Source: Candidatus Gastranaerophilales bacterium (GTDB lineage: Bacteria; Cyanobacteriota; Vampirovibrionia; Gastranaerophilales; Gastranaerophilaceae). From it: 64,000 nt of DNA. A program made the translations under genes and the position numbers. The notes beneath the pieces were generated by a model that saw only the letters and a program-made list of their open reading frames with translations, was not told the DNA's origin and made no database searches. Where the stretch lies: assembly GCA_944324835.1 (NCBI GenBank), contig CALUXV010000001.1, forward strand, positions 62,001-126,000, in the 5' to 3' direction. Shown in pieces: positions 1 through 9,004 of the stretch (position 1 is its first letter; each line of letters opens with the position of its first letter).

Positions 1-659
1 TTATTGACTCTAATATATTTCCATCAACAATTGATTTTATGGATAATAATTCCATCGTAACCGTTGAAAAATTTTATCCTGCGAATTTAAGAACAGATAA
101 AACCGCAGCACTTATAATTGAAATTGATGGTTCTAGTGAGTCTGTTAATACAGATGGTAAAAGATTAAAATCAGTTCTTGAAAGTTCAAATGCAACAGAC
201 ATAACAATATCAAATACAAAAGAAGAATATGAAAAGATATGGACGGCAAGAAGATCATCATTTGCAGCAGCTGCCAAATTAAGACCCGACGTTGTAACAG
301 ATGATGTTATTGTTCCACGTTCTAAACTTCCAGAATTAATTAATGGAATTAATGACATTTGTAACAAATATCACCTTGAGACCTGTATTGTAGGACACGT
401 GGGAGACGGTAACGTTCATCCGCAAATCGCTCTTAATTTAGAAAATGATGAAGAACATAAAAATTATATTTCAGCAAAAGAAGAAATATACAAGTTAACA
501 ATCAGTCTCGGAGGAACTCTTTCCGCAGAACATGGTATTGGAACAGAAAAGAAAAAATATTTATCAATGGCAATAGATAAAAATGCTTTTGAATATATGA
601 AAAAAATCAAATATATATTTGACCCGAAAAATATTTTAAGTCCAAATAAACTTTTTTAA
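1..659 (+). CDS. glcD: FAD-linked oxidase C-terminal part (GlcD-like), 5' truncated
   Basis: C-terminal half of a GlcD/D-lactate dehydrogenase-type flavoprotein, which oxidises a 2-hydroxyacid (glycolate or D-lactate) to the 2-oxoacid. The frame is open from the window edge: the residues before the first ATG at 39 read IDSNIFPSTIDF, which fits the family and shows the gene starts outside the window. Family motifs are HVGDGNVHP (metal/substrate site) and SAEHGIGTEKKKYL near the C-terminus. The protein ends in DPKNILSPNK, the normal family terminus. The FAD-binding half lies upstream and cannot be seen, so the exact substrate is open. Confidence 0.88.
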   Translation, partial: IDSNIFPSTIDFMDNNSIVTVEKFYPANLRTDKTAALIIEIDGSSESVNTDGKRLKSVLESSNATDITISNTKEEYEKIWTARRSSFAAAAKLRPDVVTDDVIVPRSKLPELINGINDICNKYHLETCIVGHVGDGNVHPQIALNLENDEEHKNYISAKEEIYKLTISLGGTLSAEHGIGTEKKKYLSMAIDKNAFEYMKKIKYIFDPKNILSPNKLF

Positions 660-671
660 ATGTTAAGAAAT

Positions 672-699
672 TTGCATTTCTATTAAATACTGGTATAAT
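672..699 (+). promoter_or_regulatory. sigma-70 type promoter of cutA
   Basis: TTGCAT at 672-677, 16 bp, TATAAT at 694-699, with an extended -10 (TGG before TATAAT). It lies just after the glcD stop and about 40 bp before cutA, so cutA and the following gene probably form their own transcription unit. Confidence 0.6.
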
Positions 700-738
700 A
701 ACGAAGAGAAACAGTCATTAATGGGGAGTAGATTTAAA

Positions 739-1053
739 ATGGATATTATACTTATTTATTGTACCGTACCGGACAAGAAATCGGCTAAAAATATTGCAAA
801 TACTTTAATAAAACATCATCTTGCAGCCTGTATAAGTATGACAGACCGAGTTGAATCTATATTTTCTTGGGATGGTGATTATTGTAAAGAAAAAGAAATT
901 TTACTTACAATAAAAACTATTCGAAATAATTTTGAAAAAATAAATTCAATTATAAATGAAATCCATCCTTATAGTGTCCCCGAAGTAATTGCAGTACCAG
1001 TAATAAACTGTAGCGAAGATTATATGAAATGGATTGCACACGAAACGAATTAA
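739..1053 (+). CDS. cutA: CutA1-family divalent-cation tolerance protein
   Basis: CutA1 proteins are small, very stable trimers of about 105 residues with a ferredoxin-like fold, linked to copper/divalent cation tolerance; the biochemical role is still debated. The sequence has the family pattern: a TVPD start, AACISM in the middle, the SIFSWDG(D)Y segment, the KEKEILLTIKT strand and the HPYSVPEVIAVPV strand. An ATG at 721 is in frame, but the GGGGAG ribosome-binding site sits between 721 and 739, so MDIILIY at 739 is the better start. The last 25 nt overlap the next gene. Confidence 0.9.
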   Translation: MDIILIYCTVPDKKSAKNIANTLIKHHLAACISMTDRVESIFSWDGDYCKEKEILLTIKTIRNNFEKINSIINEIHPYSVPEVIAVPVINCSEDYMKWIAHETN

Positions 1054-1832
1054 GTAAAGAGATAATTCAATTTTTTAAATCACTTGGAATTGATGTACAT
1101 ACAACAACTAAAGCTCTTGGTCATCAAGGCTTTTTTAGGTTGAACAGAATTGATATATCAAAAGATATAAAGCCTGAAAGAGTTATACCGACATTAATAC
1201 ATGAATTTTCGCATTATATAATATATAAAAAGAAACCATTATGTAAGGATTTTTATCCAATATTTAAAACTGATAATGAAGCCATTTATAATGAATTACA
1301 AAAAGTTACTAATTTGGTAGATAAAAATTCTACACTGGAAAAACTATATATTCAAAAAAATAATATTAAAGATACAATTGCATATCATGAGAAAATAATA
1401 AAGAAAAAATATCCTGATTTTAAAAGAGGGAAAGAATTTAAGCCGTTTATTAAATTTTCTCGTTTTTCAGATGTAAGATATCTTTTAAAACATGACGCAG
1501 TAAAAGTTTTACATTGGTTTAACTACAAAACATATTCTATTATAAACATTGAAAATGAATTTCCTGATATGCCAGAAGAGTTTATTTCATATTTAAAGCT
1601 GCGTTCTTGTCAGAGAAAACAAACATCTATCACAAGAAGAATTCGGAAGCTAAATAAATATTATAACGAACCAACAGAACTATTTGCAAGATTTATTGAA
1701 GGCTTATACCTTGATAACGACAAAACCAAAAATATCGCACCAAATACTTATAAAATATTTATGCAATTATTTAATGAAAACTATTATAATCCGCTTAACA
1801 AATTATTTGAAATTGTAAATATTCAAATATAA
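1029..1832 (+). CDS. putative zincin-type metallopeptidase (HEFSH)
   Basis: A 267-residue protein with a clear zinc-protease motif, HEFSH at residues 58-62 (HExxH). A second conserved-looking patch near residues 213-224 (EPTELFARFIEG) recalls the ELFAR segment of zincin domains found in phage polyvalent proteins; E217 is a candidate third zinc ligand. No signal peptide or membrane segment is visible, so it is probably cytoplasmic. It begins inside the end of cutA (25-nt overlap), which suggests translational coupling. The central part is lysine-rich and not recognised. The substrate is unknown. Confidence 0.6.
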   Translation: MDCTRNELSKEIIQFFKSLGIDVHTTTKALGHQGFFRLNRIDISKDIKPERVIPTLIHEFSHYIIYKKKPLCKDFYPIFKTDNEAIYNELQKVTNLVDKNSTLEKLYIQKNNIKDTIAYHEKIIKKKYPDFKRGKEFKPFIKFSRFSDVRYLLKHDAVKVLHWFNYKTYSIINIENEFPDMPEEFISYLKLRSCQRKQTSITRRIRKLNKYYNEPTELFARFIEGLYLDNDKTKNIAPNTYKIFMQLFNENYYNPLNKLFEIVNIQI

Positions 1833-1889
1833 ACTAGCAAATTTCTATGAAAAAATGTTTTATATACATATAATTAGGTGTGTAGATAA

Positions 1890-3209
1890 ATGAATTTAAT
1901 TCAATCGATAACTATAAATAAGAATTATCCGTTGTTTGTAAAACAAAACAAACAACAGAATAATACTACAGTATTATTCGTACCTTCATCAGATACATTT
2001 ACCCATTCTGAAACAAGTATTAATTTTAGAGGGAATAATGGTAATGATACATCTAATGGTCGTTTTTTAAAAGGTTTAGAAGATATAACAGACCCTTATA
2101 GCGGAGTCAAAATACTTACATTTGACCAAATGCAGGATATTTCAAAAAACATTTCAGAAAAACCAAATATTCGTTCAAAACTTAACTATCTAAAAAAATT
2201 TGAATCATCAATGCTACCGGTAGAACATAGCATTTTTAAATTATTTGAAATAGAAGCTAGCCGGGATAAATTTACTACTTTTTCAGAAATACTACAAAAC
2301 CAAAAACCTTATAGTATGATACAGCTGCAAAAAGAACAGAATACAATTTTAGACAAAATAGAAAAAGCCAGCGAAAATATTTCTCCTAAAAACAGAAAAA
2401 TAATTGCAAGTGAATTAAAAGAAGGGCGTAGACGTATTTATAAAGATGATGATAAACACCCGTTTAAACGTAAAGCTTTTATAAATAAATTAATAAAACA
2501 TCAATGCGAAGAAATATTGGATAAAACAGAAAAAGTAATTCTTTCAAACCGTAAATTTGAAGGTTTAGAAGAACTGAGTGAAGCAACATACAGATTTCAA
2601 AATGAACCGCTTGAAAGTGCTAAAGATGGAAAAACCCCTGTAGATCTTATTGTTGATTTAAAACATAAGTATTTACCGGATTATAATGATGAATACAAAG
2701 ATATTATTAATATTGCACGTAAATTACCGACTTCAAATACAAGTGTGAATGCATTTATTATTAAATATGCAGACAGATCCAACCAAGAAATTGGAGAGCG
2801 ATTATTAAGTCAATCTGTTGGAACAATTGAACATATCGATGCAGATTCATTGGGTGGAGAAAATGAAGCTGCGAATTTTATGTTAACAACTAAGGCAAGA
2901 AACGAAGCAAGAGGAAACCTGCCGGTTAAAGCTTTTATCAAGCAGTATCCAGGCATACCTAAATACACCCAAAAATATATAAACGACATTATTAATAACG
3001 TGCATCAAGGCAAATTAAGAGGGTATGAGTGGTATCCATATCTACTGAAAGATAAACTTGCAGAAAATGGAATTAATGTAAGTATAGCAAGATATAGAAT
3101 TCCTCCAGATAAGGCTTTTAAGAAACTTCCGCCAAGACTTCATGACAAATATCCGAGTTATAAACAATATATTCCGGAAAGAACAGAGCCATTAAATATT
3201 CGATACTAA
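1890..3209 (+). CDS. hypothetical protein with HNH-like segment
   Basis: A 439-residue protein not recognised as a whole. Residues 311-345 read like the core of an HNH (beta-beta-alpha metal) nuclease: GTIEHIDADSLGGENEA, then N329, then N338 followed by EARGN. This matches the usual order E/D-H, GG, N, N-x-x-(R/K)-G. The Cys knuckles of classical HNH proteins are absent, but an early DPYSGVKIL segment (about 69-76) resembles the position of the first knuckle. Residues 43-48 carry SINFRG, similar to RMNFEG near the start of the HD-GYP protein at 62431-63297. No signal peptide. Nuclease activity is inference. Confidence 0.5.
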   Translation: MNLIQSITINKNYPLFVKQNKQQNNTTVLFVPSSDTFTHSETSINFRGNNGNDTSNGRFLKGLEDITDPYSGVKILTFDQMQDISKNISEKPNIRSKLNYLKKFESSMLPVEHSIFKLFEIEASRDKFTTFSEILQNQKPYSMIQLQKEQNTILDKIEKASENISPKNRKIIASELKEGRRRIYKDDDKHPFKRKAFINKLIKHQCEEILDKTEKVILSNRKFEGLEELSEATYRFQNEPLESAKDGKTPVDLIVDLKHKYLPDYNDEYKDIINIARKLPTSNTSVNAFIIKYADRSNQEIGERLLSQSVGTIEHIDADSLGGENEAANFMLTTKARNEARGNLPVKAFIKQYPGIPKYTQKYINDIINNVHQGKLRGYEWYPYLLKDKLAENGINVSIARYRIPPDKAFKKLPPRLHDKYPSYKQYIPERTEPLNIRY

Positions 3210-3247
3210 GTTTTAAATACATTTTTGTAATAATTTCTTAATATTAT

Positions 3248-3274
3248 TAAAGATTCTCTAATAATAACCGTTAT
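3248..3274 (+). promoter_or_regulatory. sigma-28-like promoter of MG-SQ paralog A
   Basis: TAAAGATT (3248-3255), exactly 11 bp, ACCGTTAT (3267-3274). The FliA/SigD consensus is TAAAGTTT-N11-GCCGATAA/T. The same arrangement stands before the two other paralogs. A TTTGTAATAAT site is centred at 3229, about 50 bp upstream of the inferred start. Confidence 0.55.
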
Positions 3275-3334
3275 ACATAACATAATATATTATTTATTAC
3301 GTAATTAATTTAACCTAGGGAATCGATTCAAATT

Positions 3335-6181
3335 ATGGGAATGTCGTCATCACAAGCTAGACTACTATCTCTGACTGCTCGGCAGCACGATGTCGAATGG
3401 CGTGCTCAACGGCTGCAAGCAGATAAGCTGCGGCTTGCGAATGATTCTGATCGTGTGTACAATACTTATCTGGCGGCCCTTAGCGCCACAAAAATCCAAA
3501 CCAGGATTTATGATGAGTACGAAGGTGATACGTTCAAGGATGCAACTCTAGCAATGCTGGAAAATGGTCTTATTCCAAAAGGAAATCCAGCATATCAAGC
3601 TGGTGTGTATTCTGCAGAACCACTATTCTTGCAGGAAATTTCAACGGGTCGACTTATGATAACACCTGAATATGCAAAAGCTATAGGTGTAACAGGAGAT
3701 AGTCCGACATATAACGGCACGCTTGATGATTTCTTGACAGATGTTTGTGGGCTGACAAAAACAAAGAAGATTGTTACTACAAGGCCAGATGGGTCTTATA
3801 CTAAAGATCCTAACACTCTTCTAAGTTTTACCCCTATAGGAAACATGAGTTATCAGCAATTCCAACACAATTACACTTATGAAGGAGCTATAGCAAATAC
3901 CAAAGGCGATGGCTTTGATGATGAAGAACTTAAACCTTATGCGGAATTTAATGATACTCATAATTCTGTATCCGGAACTCCTGTTTCAGGAGCGTCAAGT
4001 TTTGTTGCAGGACAAACTTATACAATAAGCAGTGCTGCTGATTTAAATAAGTTAATGACATTAACTCAAAGCGGACAATCAACCAATGGTGCAAAATTTG
4101 TATTAACTTCAGACATAGACCTATCCGGTTATACTTGGCACGGAATTGAAAATTTTGCAGGGACATTCGATGGAAACGGATACACTATATCAAACTTAAG
4201 CGGTACACAAGGCTTATTTAAAAATACAAGTGATGCGGTTGTTAAAAATGTAAAACTTGAAAATATTAATGTAAACGGCAACAATATTTATGTAGGAGGC
4301 TTAATTGGTCAATCCTATGATACAGATATTACAAATGTATCCGTATCCGGTTCTGTTAAAAACTATAATTCAAGTAGTTTTTCACACGAAAGAACAGATC
4401 ACAATGAAGATATTGGTACTGGTGGAGTTGTTGGATTCTATTATGCAAGTGGTGGCGAAACATCAACCATTGATAATGTTATGAATCGATGTGATGTTAC
4501 AGGTACCGGCTATAATGTTGGAGGTGTTTTAGGTTGTTACTTTATACAACACCCAAGTTCACATCCTAATTTTAATAATGCATATTCTATAGGAGATATT
4601 ACTGGTGGAACAAACGTTGGCGGTATTACCGGATATTGGAAAGTAGACCCAGATAATAATTCTAATACTGATGTAAGCAATATCTATTCTGGAGGAGATA
4701 TACACGGTAATACAAATGTTGGAGGCTTTACAGGTGTTCTTTCTTGTTGGGATGATAATGGGGATACATTTACATTTACAGGAATTGATACTACTTGTAA
4801 GATTAGTGGCAACGCAAATCTTGGAGTAGTAATTGGAAACAACAACGCTGTCACAAATACAACTAATGCAGACTTTATTGATTGCGGATACGGAGCAGGA
4901 GTAAATCCTGGCATGGATTTAGTTGGTATGGTCTCAAGCGGTACTGCAAATATCCCAACAACAGGTGGAGGATTTGAATCTTTTGAAGTAGCTGCTAAAA
5001 TTCCTTCAATAGAAGCCGATGGAACTGGAGGCTATTATTCAAATATTTATGGAGCACTAGTCAAAGCAGGGGTTATAGATCCAGCGACTGCAAGCGAAAC
5101 AGAAAAAACTCAAATAAGTAATAAAATTAAAGCATTCTTAAATAAATTCAATAATAACGAAGCTGATAATAAAAAATTATATTATTTAAATGAAAAATTA
5201 TATAATTATCTTACCGGTGGTGCTGATGAAGCATTTTCGAACGCCTTAATTGCTGATATCACTGGAGGTACAACAACAGCTACCGCAGCTTGGCAAACAG
5301 GAGCGGATATAGGAAAAATTAAACGTGCAACAGGAGAAACATCCTGGGAACCAACTTATCATGAACAAGCAGGAAAGCTTACAATTCCTCATATAAATAC
5401 TATTCGTCAAAATATTCGTTCTGCTGTAAAAATGGCAGGAGAAACTATACCTGATATTAGCATTGATTTATTCCTAGATAAATATGATTTAACAGATAAT
5501 GCTGATAAAGCATCTTTAGCATATGTTAATGATTTAGTTGTTAATTACGTTAAAAATGGTAAATCTATGCAAGAATTAATTGATGCTTTATACCAAGGTA
5601 GAAAAATAACTAAAATACCGGATTACATTGATGATCCAGCTCATTATACTATTTCCGTCTCCCCAAATGATCAAAGTGGAGATATACAAGCGTCTGAAAA
5701 TTATTTACAAATACCTAATTATGAAGATATTATTACATGGGAATGGGATTGGGAAGATCCAGAAGTTCAAAAAGGTGTCGCGCAATATAATGCACTCAAA
5801 GGTGGCTTTATTATCATCGGAGATACAACTCAAAGTGCAGACTTTGATGGTGTCGGTATGCATCGTAGCGCAGATTGGCTTACTAATGTTATTCAAACAG
5901 GACTTGCACAATTTGTAAGATTTGATTTTGAAACCGGAGAAATAAAAGGTACAAGTATTGCAAATGAAACTTCGTTACTTGAAGTACAAAATAAAGAATT
6001 CTTAAAAACCGCAGAAGCAACTTATGAAAAAGATATGAAAAAAATAAATAAAAAAGAAATGAAAATCGATACTGAACTAGAAGAACTGGAAGCAGAAAGA
6101 ACTTCTATAAAAACAGAACAAGATAGTTTGAAAAAAGTTATCAATGATAATATTGACTTGTCATTTAAATTATTTAGTTAA
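3335..6181 (+). CDS. MG-SQ family protein A, GLUG beta-helix insert
   Basis: A 948-residue protein with three parts. The N-terminus (about 1-60) is a charged helix starting MGMSSSQARLLSLTARQ, without a signal peptide. The middle contains at least six GLUG motifs (VGGLIG, GGVVG, VGGVLG, VGGITG, VGGFTG, LGVVIG) at roughly 33-residue spacing between residues 320 and 500, preceded by a DIDLSG...FAGTFDGNGYTISNL segment typical of extracellular right-handed beta-helices. The last 55 residues are a coiled coil ending SFKLFS. Both ends match the proteins at 37626-38552 and 56601-59294. Conserved ends around a variable middle recall filament subunits such as flagellins; the function is unknown. Many bacterial GLUG proteins are surface-exposed. 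Confidence 0.85.
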   Translation: MGMSSSQARLLSLTARQHDVEWRAQRLQADKLRLANDSDRVYNTYLAALSATKIQTRIYDEYEGDTFKDATLAMLENGLIPKGNPAYQAGVYSAEPLFLQEISTGRLMITPEYAKAIGVTGDSPTYNGTLDDFLTDVCGLTKTKKIVTTRPDGSYTKDPNTLLSFTPIGNMSYQQFQHNYTYEGAIANTKGDGFDDEELKPYAEFNDTHNSVSGTPVSGASSFVAGQTYTISSAADLNKLMTLTQSGQSTNGAKFVLTSDIDLSGYTWHGIENFAGTFDGNGYTISNLSGTQGLFKNTSDAVVKNVKLENINVNGNNIYVGGLIGQSYDTDITNVSVSGSVKNYNSSSFSHERTDHNEDIGTGGVVGFYYASGGETSTIDNVMNRCDVTGTGYNVGGVLGCYFIQHPSSHPNFNNAYSIGDITGGTNVGGITGYWKVDPDNNSNTDVSNIYSGGDIHGNTNVGGFTGVLSCWDDNGDTFTFTGIDTTCKISGNANLGVVIGNNNAVTNTTNADFIDCGYGAGVNPGMDLVGMVSSGTANIPTTGGGFESFEVAAKIPSIEADGTGGYYSNIYGALVKAGVIDPATASETEKTQISNKIKAFLNKFNNNEADNKKLYYLNEKLYNYLTGGADEAFSNALIADITGGTTTATAAWQTGADIGKIKRATGETSWEPTYHEQAGKLTIPHINTIRQNIRSAVKMAGETIPDISIDLFLDKYDLTDNADKASLAYVNDLVVNYVKNGKSMQELIDALYQGRKITKIPDYIDDPAHYTISVSPNDQSGDIQASENYLQIPNYEDIITWEWDWEDPEVQKGVAQYNALKGGFIIIGDTTQSADFDGVGMHRSADWLTNVIQTGLAQFVRFDFETGEIKGTSIANETSLLEVQNKEFLKTAEATYEKDMKKINKKEMKIDTELEELEAERTSIKTEQDSLKKVINDNIDLSFKLFS

Positions 6182-6182
6182 T

Positions 6183-6497
6183 TTAATTATTAAGTCTATT
6201 TTCTTCTCGTTTTATAAAATTACAATCACTTTCAAGACGTTTATCTTCCATTGCATCAATTAATTCTTGAATATCTTTAATTTGACCTAATTCAAAACCA
6301 ACTTCAGCCAAAAGAACACAATCATTACAAAGTCTATATTTTCCATACTGAATTGAGCCTGCTAAACATGCTTCTTCGCCACAAGCATCACATTGAAAAA
6401 ACTCATTTTCAGAATCAGGATTGTCATCAATATCGTCTTTTTTCATTTGTTCAACTACAAGCTGCATTTCTTTTACAACTTCTTCTTTCGTTTTCAT
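6183..6497 (-). CDS. small zinc-ribbon protein
   Basis: About 104 residues, starting MKTKEEVVKEM. The CDACG...CNDC pair (C-x2-C, about 16 residues, C-x2-C) is a zinc-ribbon signature. The rest is acidic and probably helical. It starts 1 nt after the pdxJ stop, with the GAGGAG ribosome-binding site inside the end of pdxJ; the longer TTG-initiated frame would destroy that spacing, so the ATG at 6497 is chosen. Last gene of a murT-pdxJ operon. Function unknown. Confidence 0.7.
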   Translation of the reverse strand: MKTKEEVVKEMQLVVEQMKKDDIDDNPDSENEFFQCDACGEEACLAGSIQYGKYRLCNDCVLLAEVGFELGQIKDIQELIDAMEDKRLESDCNFIKREENRLNN

Positions 6498-6498
6498 T

Positions 6499-7215
6499 TT
6501 ACTTCTCCTCAACAAGTTTTTTCATTTCTTCTACAGCTTGAGATAAACCAACAAACACTGCCCGAGCAATAATACTATGTCCTATATTAAGTTCGACTAA
6601 ATCCGGAATTTCATGCATTCGTTTAACATTTTCATAATTCAATCCATGACCTGCATTTACCTTTAATCCTAGTGTTTGTGCGAACGTTGCAGCACCTTTT
6701 AATGCTTGGAATGATTCCTCTTCTTTGTCTGTACCAAAATCTTCAGAGTATCTTCCTGTATGTAACTCAATAAATGGAACACCACATTTATATGCTGCAG
6801 ATACCTGAGATATATCAGCATCAATAAACATACTGACTTCAATACCTTTTTCAATAAGAGGTCTTACAAATTTTGTTGCTCGCTCTAATTGACCTGCGAC
6901 ATCAAGACCACCTTCAGTTGTAAGTTCTTGTCTTTTTTCAGGAACTATACAAACAGCATGAGGTCTTAGCTTAAGAGCAATTTCTTGCATTTCATCAGTC
7001 ATAGCCATTTCAAGATTTAAACGTACTTTAGAAAGGTTTCTTATTGATTGAACATCAGAATCTTTTATATGGCGTCTATCTTCTCTCAAATGTGTTGTTA
7101 TTGATGAAGCACCTAAATCTATACACATTCTTGCCGCTGTTAAAACATTCGGCTCTATACCTCCTCTAGCATTTCTTAATGTTGCAATATGATCAATATT
7201 CACACCTAGTAACAT
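6499..7215 (-). CDS. pdxJ: pyridoxine 5'-phosphate synthase
   Basis: PdxJ condenses 1-deoxy-xylulose 5-phosphate with 3-amino-2-oxopropyl phosphate to give pyridoxine 5'-phosphate, the last ring-closing step of DXP-dependent vitamin B6 synthesis. The 238 residues match the usual length. Visible signatures are LGVNIDHIATLRNARGG at the start, TTHLREDRRHI (catalytic His region), CIVPEKRQELTTEGG and VNAGHGLNYENV. It lies 1 nt after murT and directly before the zinc-ribbon gene, all on the minus strand, so co-transcription is likely. Confidence 0.97.
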   Translation of the reverse strand: MLLGVNIDHIATLRNARGGIEPNVLTAARMCIDLGASSITTHLREDRRHIKDSDVQSIRNLSKVRLNLEMAMTDEMQEIALKLRPHAVCIVPEKRQELTTEGGLDVAGQLERATKFVRPLIEKGIEVSMFIDADISQVSAAYKCGVPFIELHTGRYSEDFGTDKEEESFQALKGAATFAQTLGLKVNAGHGLNYENVKRMHEIPDLVELNIGHSIIARAVFVGLSQAVEEMKKLVEEK

Positions 7216-7216
7216 T

Positions 7217-8539
7217 TTATTCTCCTTTTTCGTTTAAATGAAGTAATGCGGTATATGTAGGCAGAATTGTAATGTTACTATTATTTGCATCTTTTTTGCT
7301 TACAAATTTCACTGCTTCATCTATGTTTTGTATAACTTTTACATTATCAATACCTGCATATTTAAGCCTTACAGCCATATCATACGCTCTAGTACCTGAT
7401 GTTATAATCATTTTTGAACTATCTTTTAATATTTCAAAATCAGTATCCCATAACCAGGACACATCTCTACCATCCGCATAATTATCATTAATAATAATTA
7501 AAATATCTGAGTTTTTATCAATAGTTTTAAGTACCTCACTTGCACCAGTTGGATTTTTAATTAACTGAATAATAGCTTTCCTGCCATTAATTTCTTTAAT
7601 TTCACTTCGTCCAAAAACAGACTTGTATGTTTCTAATGCTTTTTGAATATCAGTAACTCCAAGTTCAAATGATACTGCTATTGCGGCAAGAGCATTATAC
7701 GCATTATACAATCCAACTAGAGGGATACGGAAAGTATAGTTTTGATTATTATAATTCATTGAAATAACTGAATAATCATCATGTATTACAACATCTGCGG
7801 AATATTTACACTTAGGACGCTTATATCCGCAGGCGCAATAATAATGTCCTTGTTGCGCATAAAATCTTGTTTCATATTTTAAAGTTGCACCGCACCATGG
7901 ACAATTAATTGTTTCCATTGGAGCTTTTGATTCAATATTCTTATTATCATATTCAATTTTATTGAACCCAAAATATATAGATTCTTTATCATCTAAAGCT
8001 CTAAAATTCACAACCAATGGATCATCAGCATTTAATATTAATCGTAAATCTCTATTTTTATCAATTGCATTTTGTATCTTTTTTGCCGTTGTACTAAGTT
8101 CTCCATATCTATCAAGTTGATCTCTAAAAAGATTTGTAACGACAAGATAATCTGATTTTATATTATCGTAAAGTTTTGATAAATAAGCTTCATCAGATTC
8201 TAAAACTGCGTATTCATAACGTTTTAACGGAGAAATCCCGAGAGCAAATGTATTTGCTATACCGGTTAACATATTTGCACCTTTTGAATTATGAATAACA
8301 GAATGCTTTGTTGTTTTAAGAATATGCGATAGAATCCCAGAAGTAGTAGTTTTACCATTTGTACCAGTAATCGTAATACATTTTTTCATATATTTTGAAA
8401 CTTCTTTCAAAAAATCAGGTTCAATTTTTAATGTAATAAGTCCAATAAATGAAGTTCCCGAGGTTTTTCCATGCATCTTAATTATAAATGATAAAAACTT
8501 GGCCAGAATTATTAATAAATAAAACTTTATTCTCTTCAT
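7217..8539 (-). CDS. murT: Mur ligase-like MurT, lipid II isoglutaminyl synthase subunit
   Basis: MurT activates the D-Glu alpha-carboxylate of lipid II with ATP; its partner GatD supplies ammonia from glutamine. The protein has a hydrophobic N-terminal helix (KFYLLIILAKFLSFII), the Mur P-loop ITGTNGKTTTSG, a zinc-ribbon insertion (CPWCG ... CACGYKRPKC) typical of MurT, and a C-terminal DUF1727-type domain with GRSEIKEI. The start MKRIKFY at 8539 has GGAG 9 nt upstream; the longer frame to 8602 lacks support. No gatD is adjacent or elsewhere in the window. Confidence 0.88.
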   Translation of the reverse strand: MKRIKFYLLIILAKFLSFIIKMHGKTSGTSFIGLITLKIEPDFLKEVSKYMKKCITITGTNGKTTTSGILSHILKTTKHSVIHNSKGANMLTGIANTFALGISPLKRYEYAVLESDEAYLSKLYDNIKSDYLVVTNLFRDQLDRYGELSTTAKKIQNAIDKNRDLRLILNADDPLVVNFRALDDKESIYFGFNKIEYDNKNIESKAPMETINCPWCGATLKYETRFYAQQGHYYCACGYKRPKCKYSADVVIHDDYSVISMNYNNQNYTFRIPLVGLYNAYNALAAIAVSFELGVTDIQKALETYKSVFGRSEIKEINGRKAIIQLIKNPTGASEVLKTIDKNSDILIIINDNYADGRDVSWLWDTDFEILKDSSKMIITSGTRAYDMAVRLKYAGIDNVKVIQNIDEAVKFVSKKDANNSNITILPTYTALLHLNEKGE

Positions 8540-8619
8540 AAAATAGTACTCCAAGCGGATTTGCATTATTAACAATCTACATATATAATCATAATAGTAC
8601 AAAAAAGTAATTAATAAAA

Positions 8620-8970
8620 ATGTTTTTTTTAATCTTAATATTATTTATAGTTCAGTTATTATTGCTTGCAGTAGTAGTATCCGTATTATTAAATTTTGAT
8701 GTAAAAATTTTAATGTTAACGGAGAAGTTAGCGTTGCAAAATAAATTTATCGGAAAAGAACTTGCATCAATAGAAAATACGTGCTCGCATACTAAAAAGC
8801 TTATCCAAAAAAACAAGTATAAATTATACAAAGCCCAACGTTTATTTATTATAAGTCGCGGAATTGGAATCCTTGAATGGGCTTTACTTCTTTTCTTAAA
8901 GCCGCTTGGAAAAAATTTCTTACTAGGATATAAACTTGCAAAAACAGCTTTTAAAAAGTTGTCAACATAA
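8620..8970 (+). CDS. small membrane protein, unknown
   Basis: 116 residues with one strong N-terminal membrane helix (about 1-27, FFLILILFIVQLLLLAVVVSVLL), a basic helical middle and a hydrophobic patch near 80-92. It is divergent from murT and is the first of four small plus-strand genes for membrane-anchored or YtxH-like proteins, which suggests a shared envelope or stress role. No family is recognised. Confidence 0.65.
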   Translation: MFFLILILFIVQLLLLAVVVSVLLNFDVKILMLTEKLALQNKFIGKELASIENTCSHTKKLIQKNKYKLYKAQRLFIISRGIGILEWALLLFLKPLGKNFLLGYKLAKTAFKKLST

Positions 8971-8986
8971 AAAAATATGGTATAAT
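8959..8986 (+). promoter_or_regulatory. sigma-70 type promoter before YtxH-like gene
   Basis: TTGTCA (8959-8964), 16 bp, TATAAT (8981-8986) with TGG extension. It overlaps the end of the upstream gene and precedes the AAGAGG ribosome-binding site and ATG at 9005. Confidence 0.6.
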
Positions 8987-9004
8987 TGTTAAGAGGTAAA
9001 AATA

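Noticed and set aside
721-738. Longer cutA start at 721
   Set aside because: The extra codons contain the GGGGAG ribosome-binding site of the ATG at 739, and the family begins at MDIILIY.
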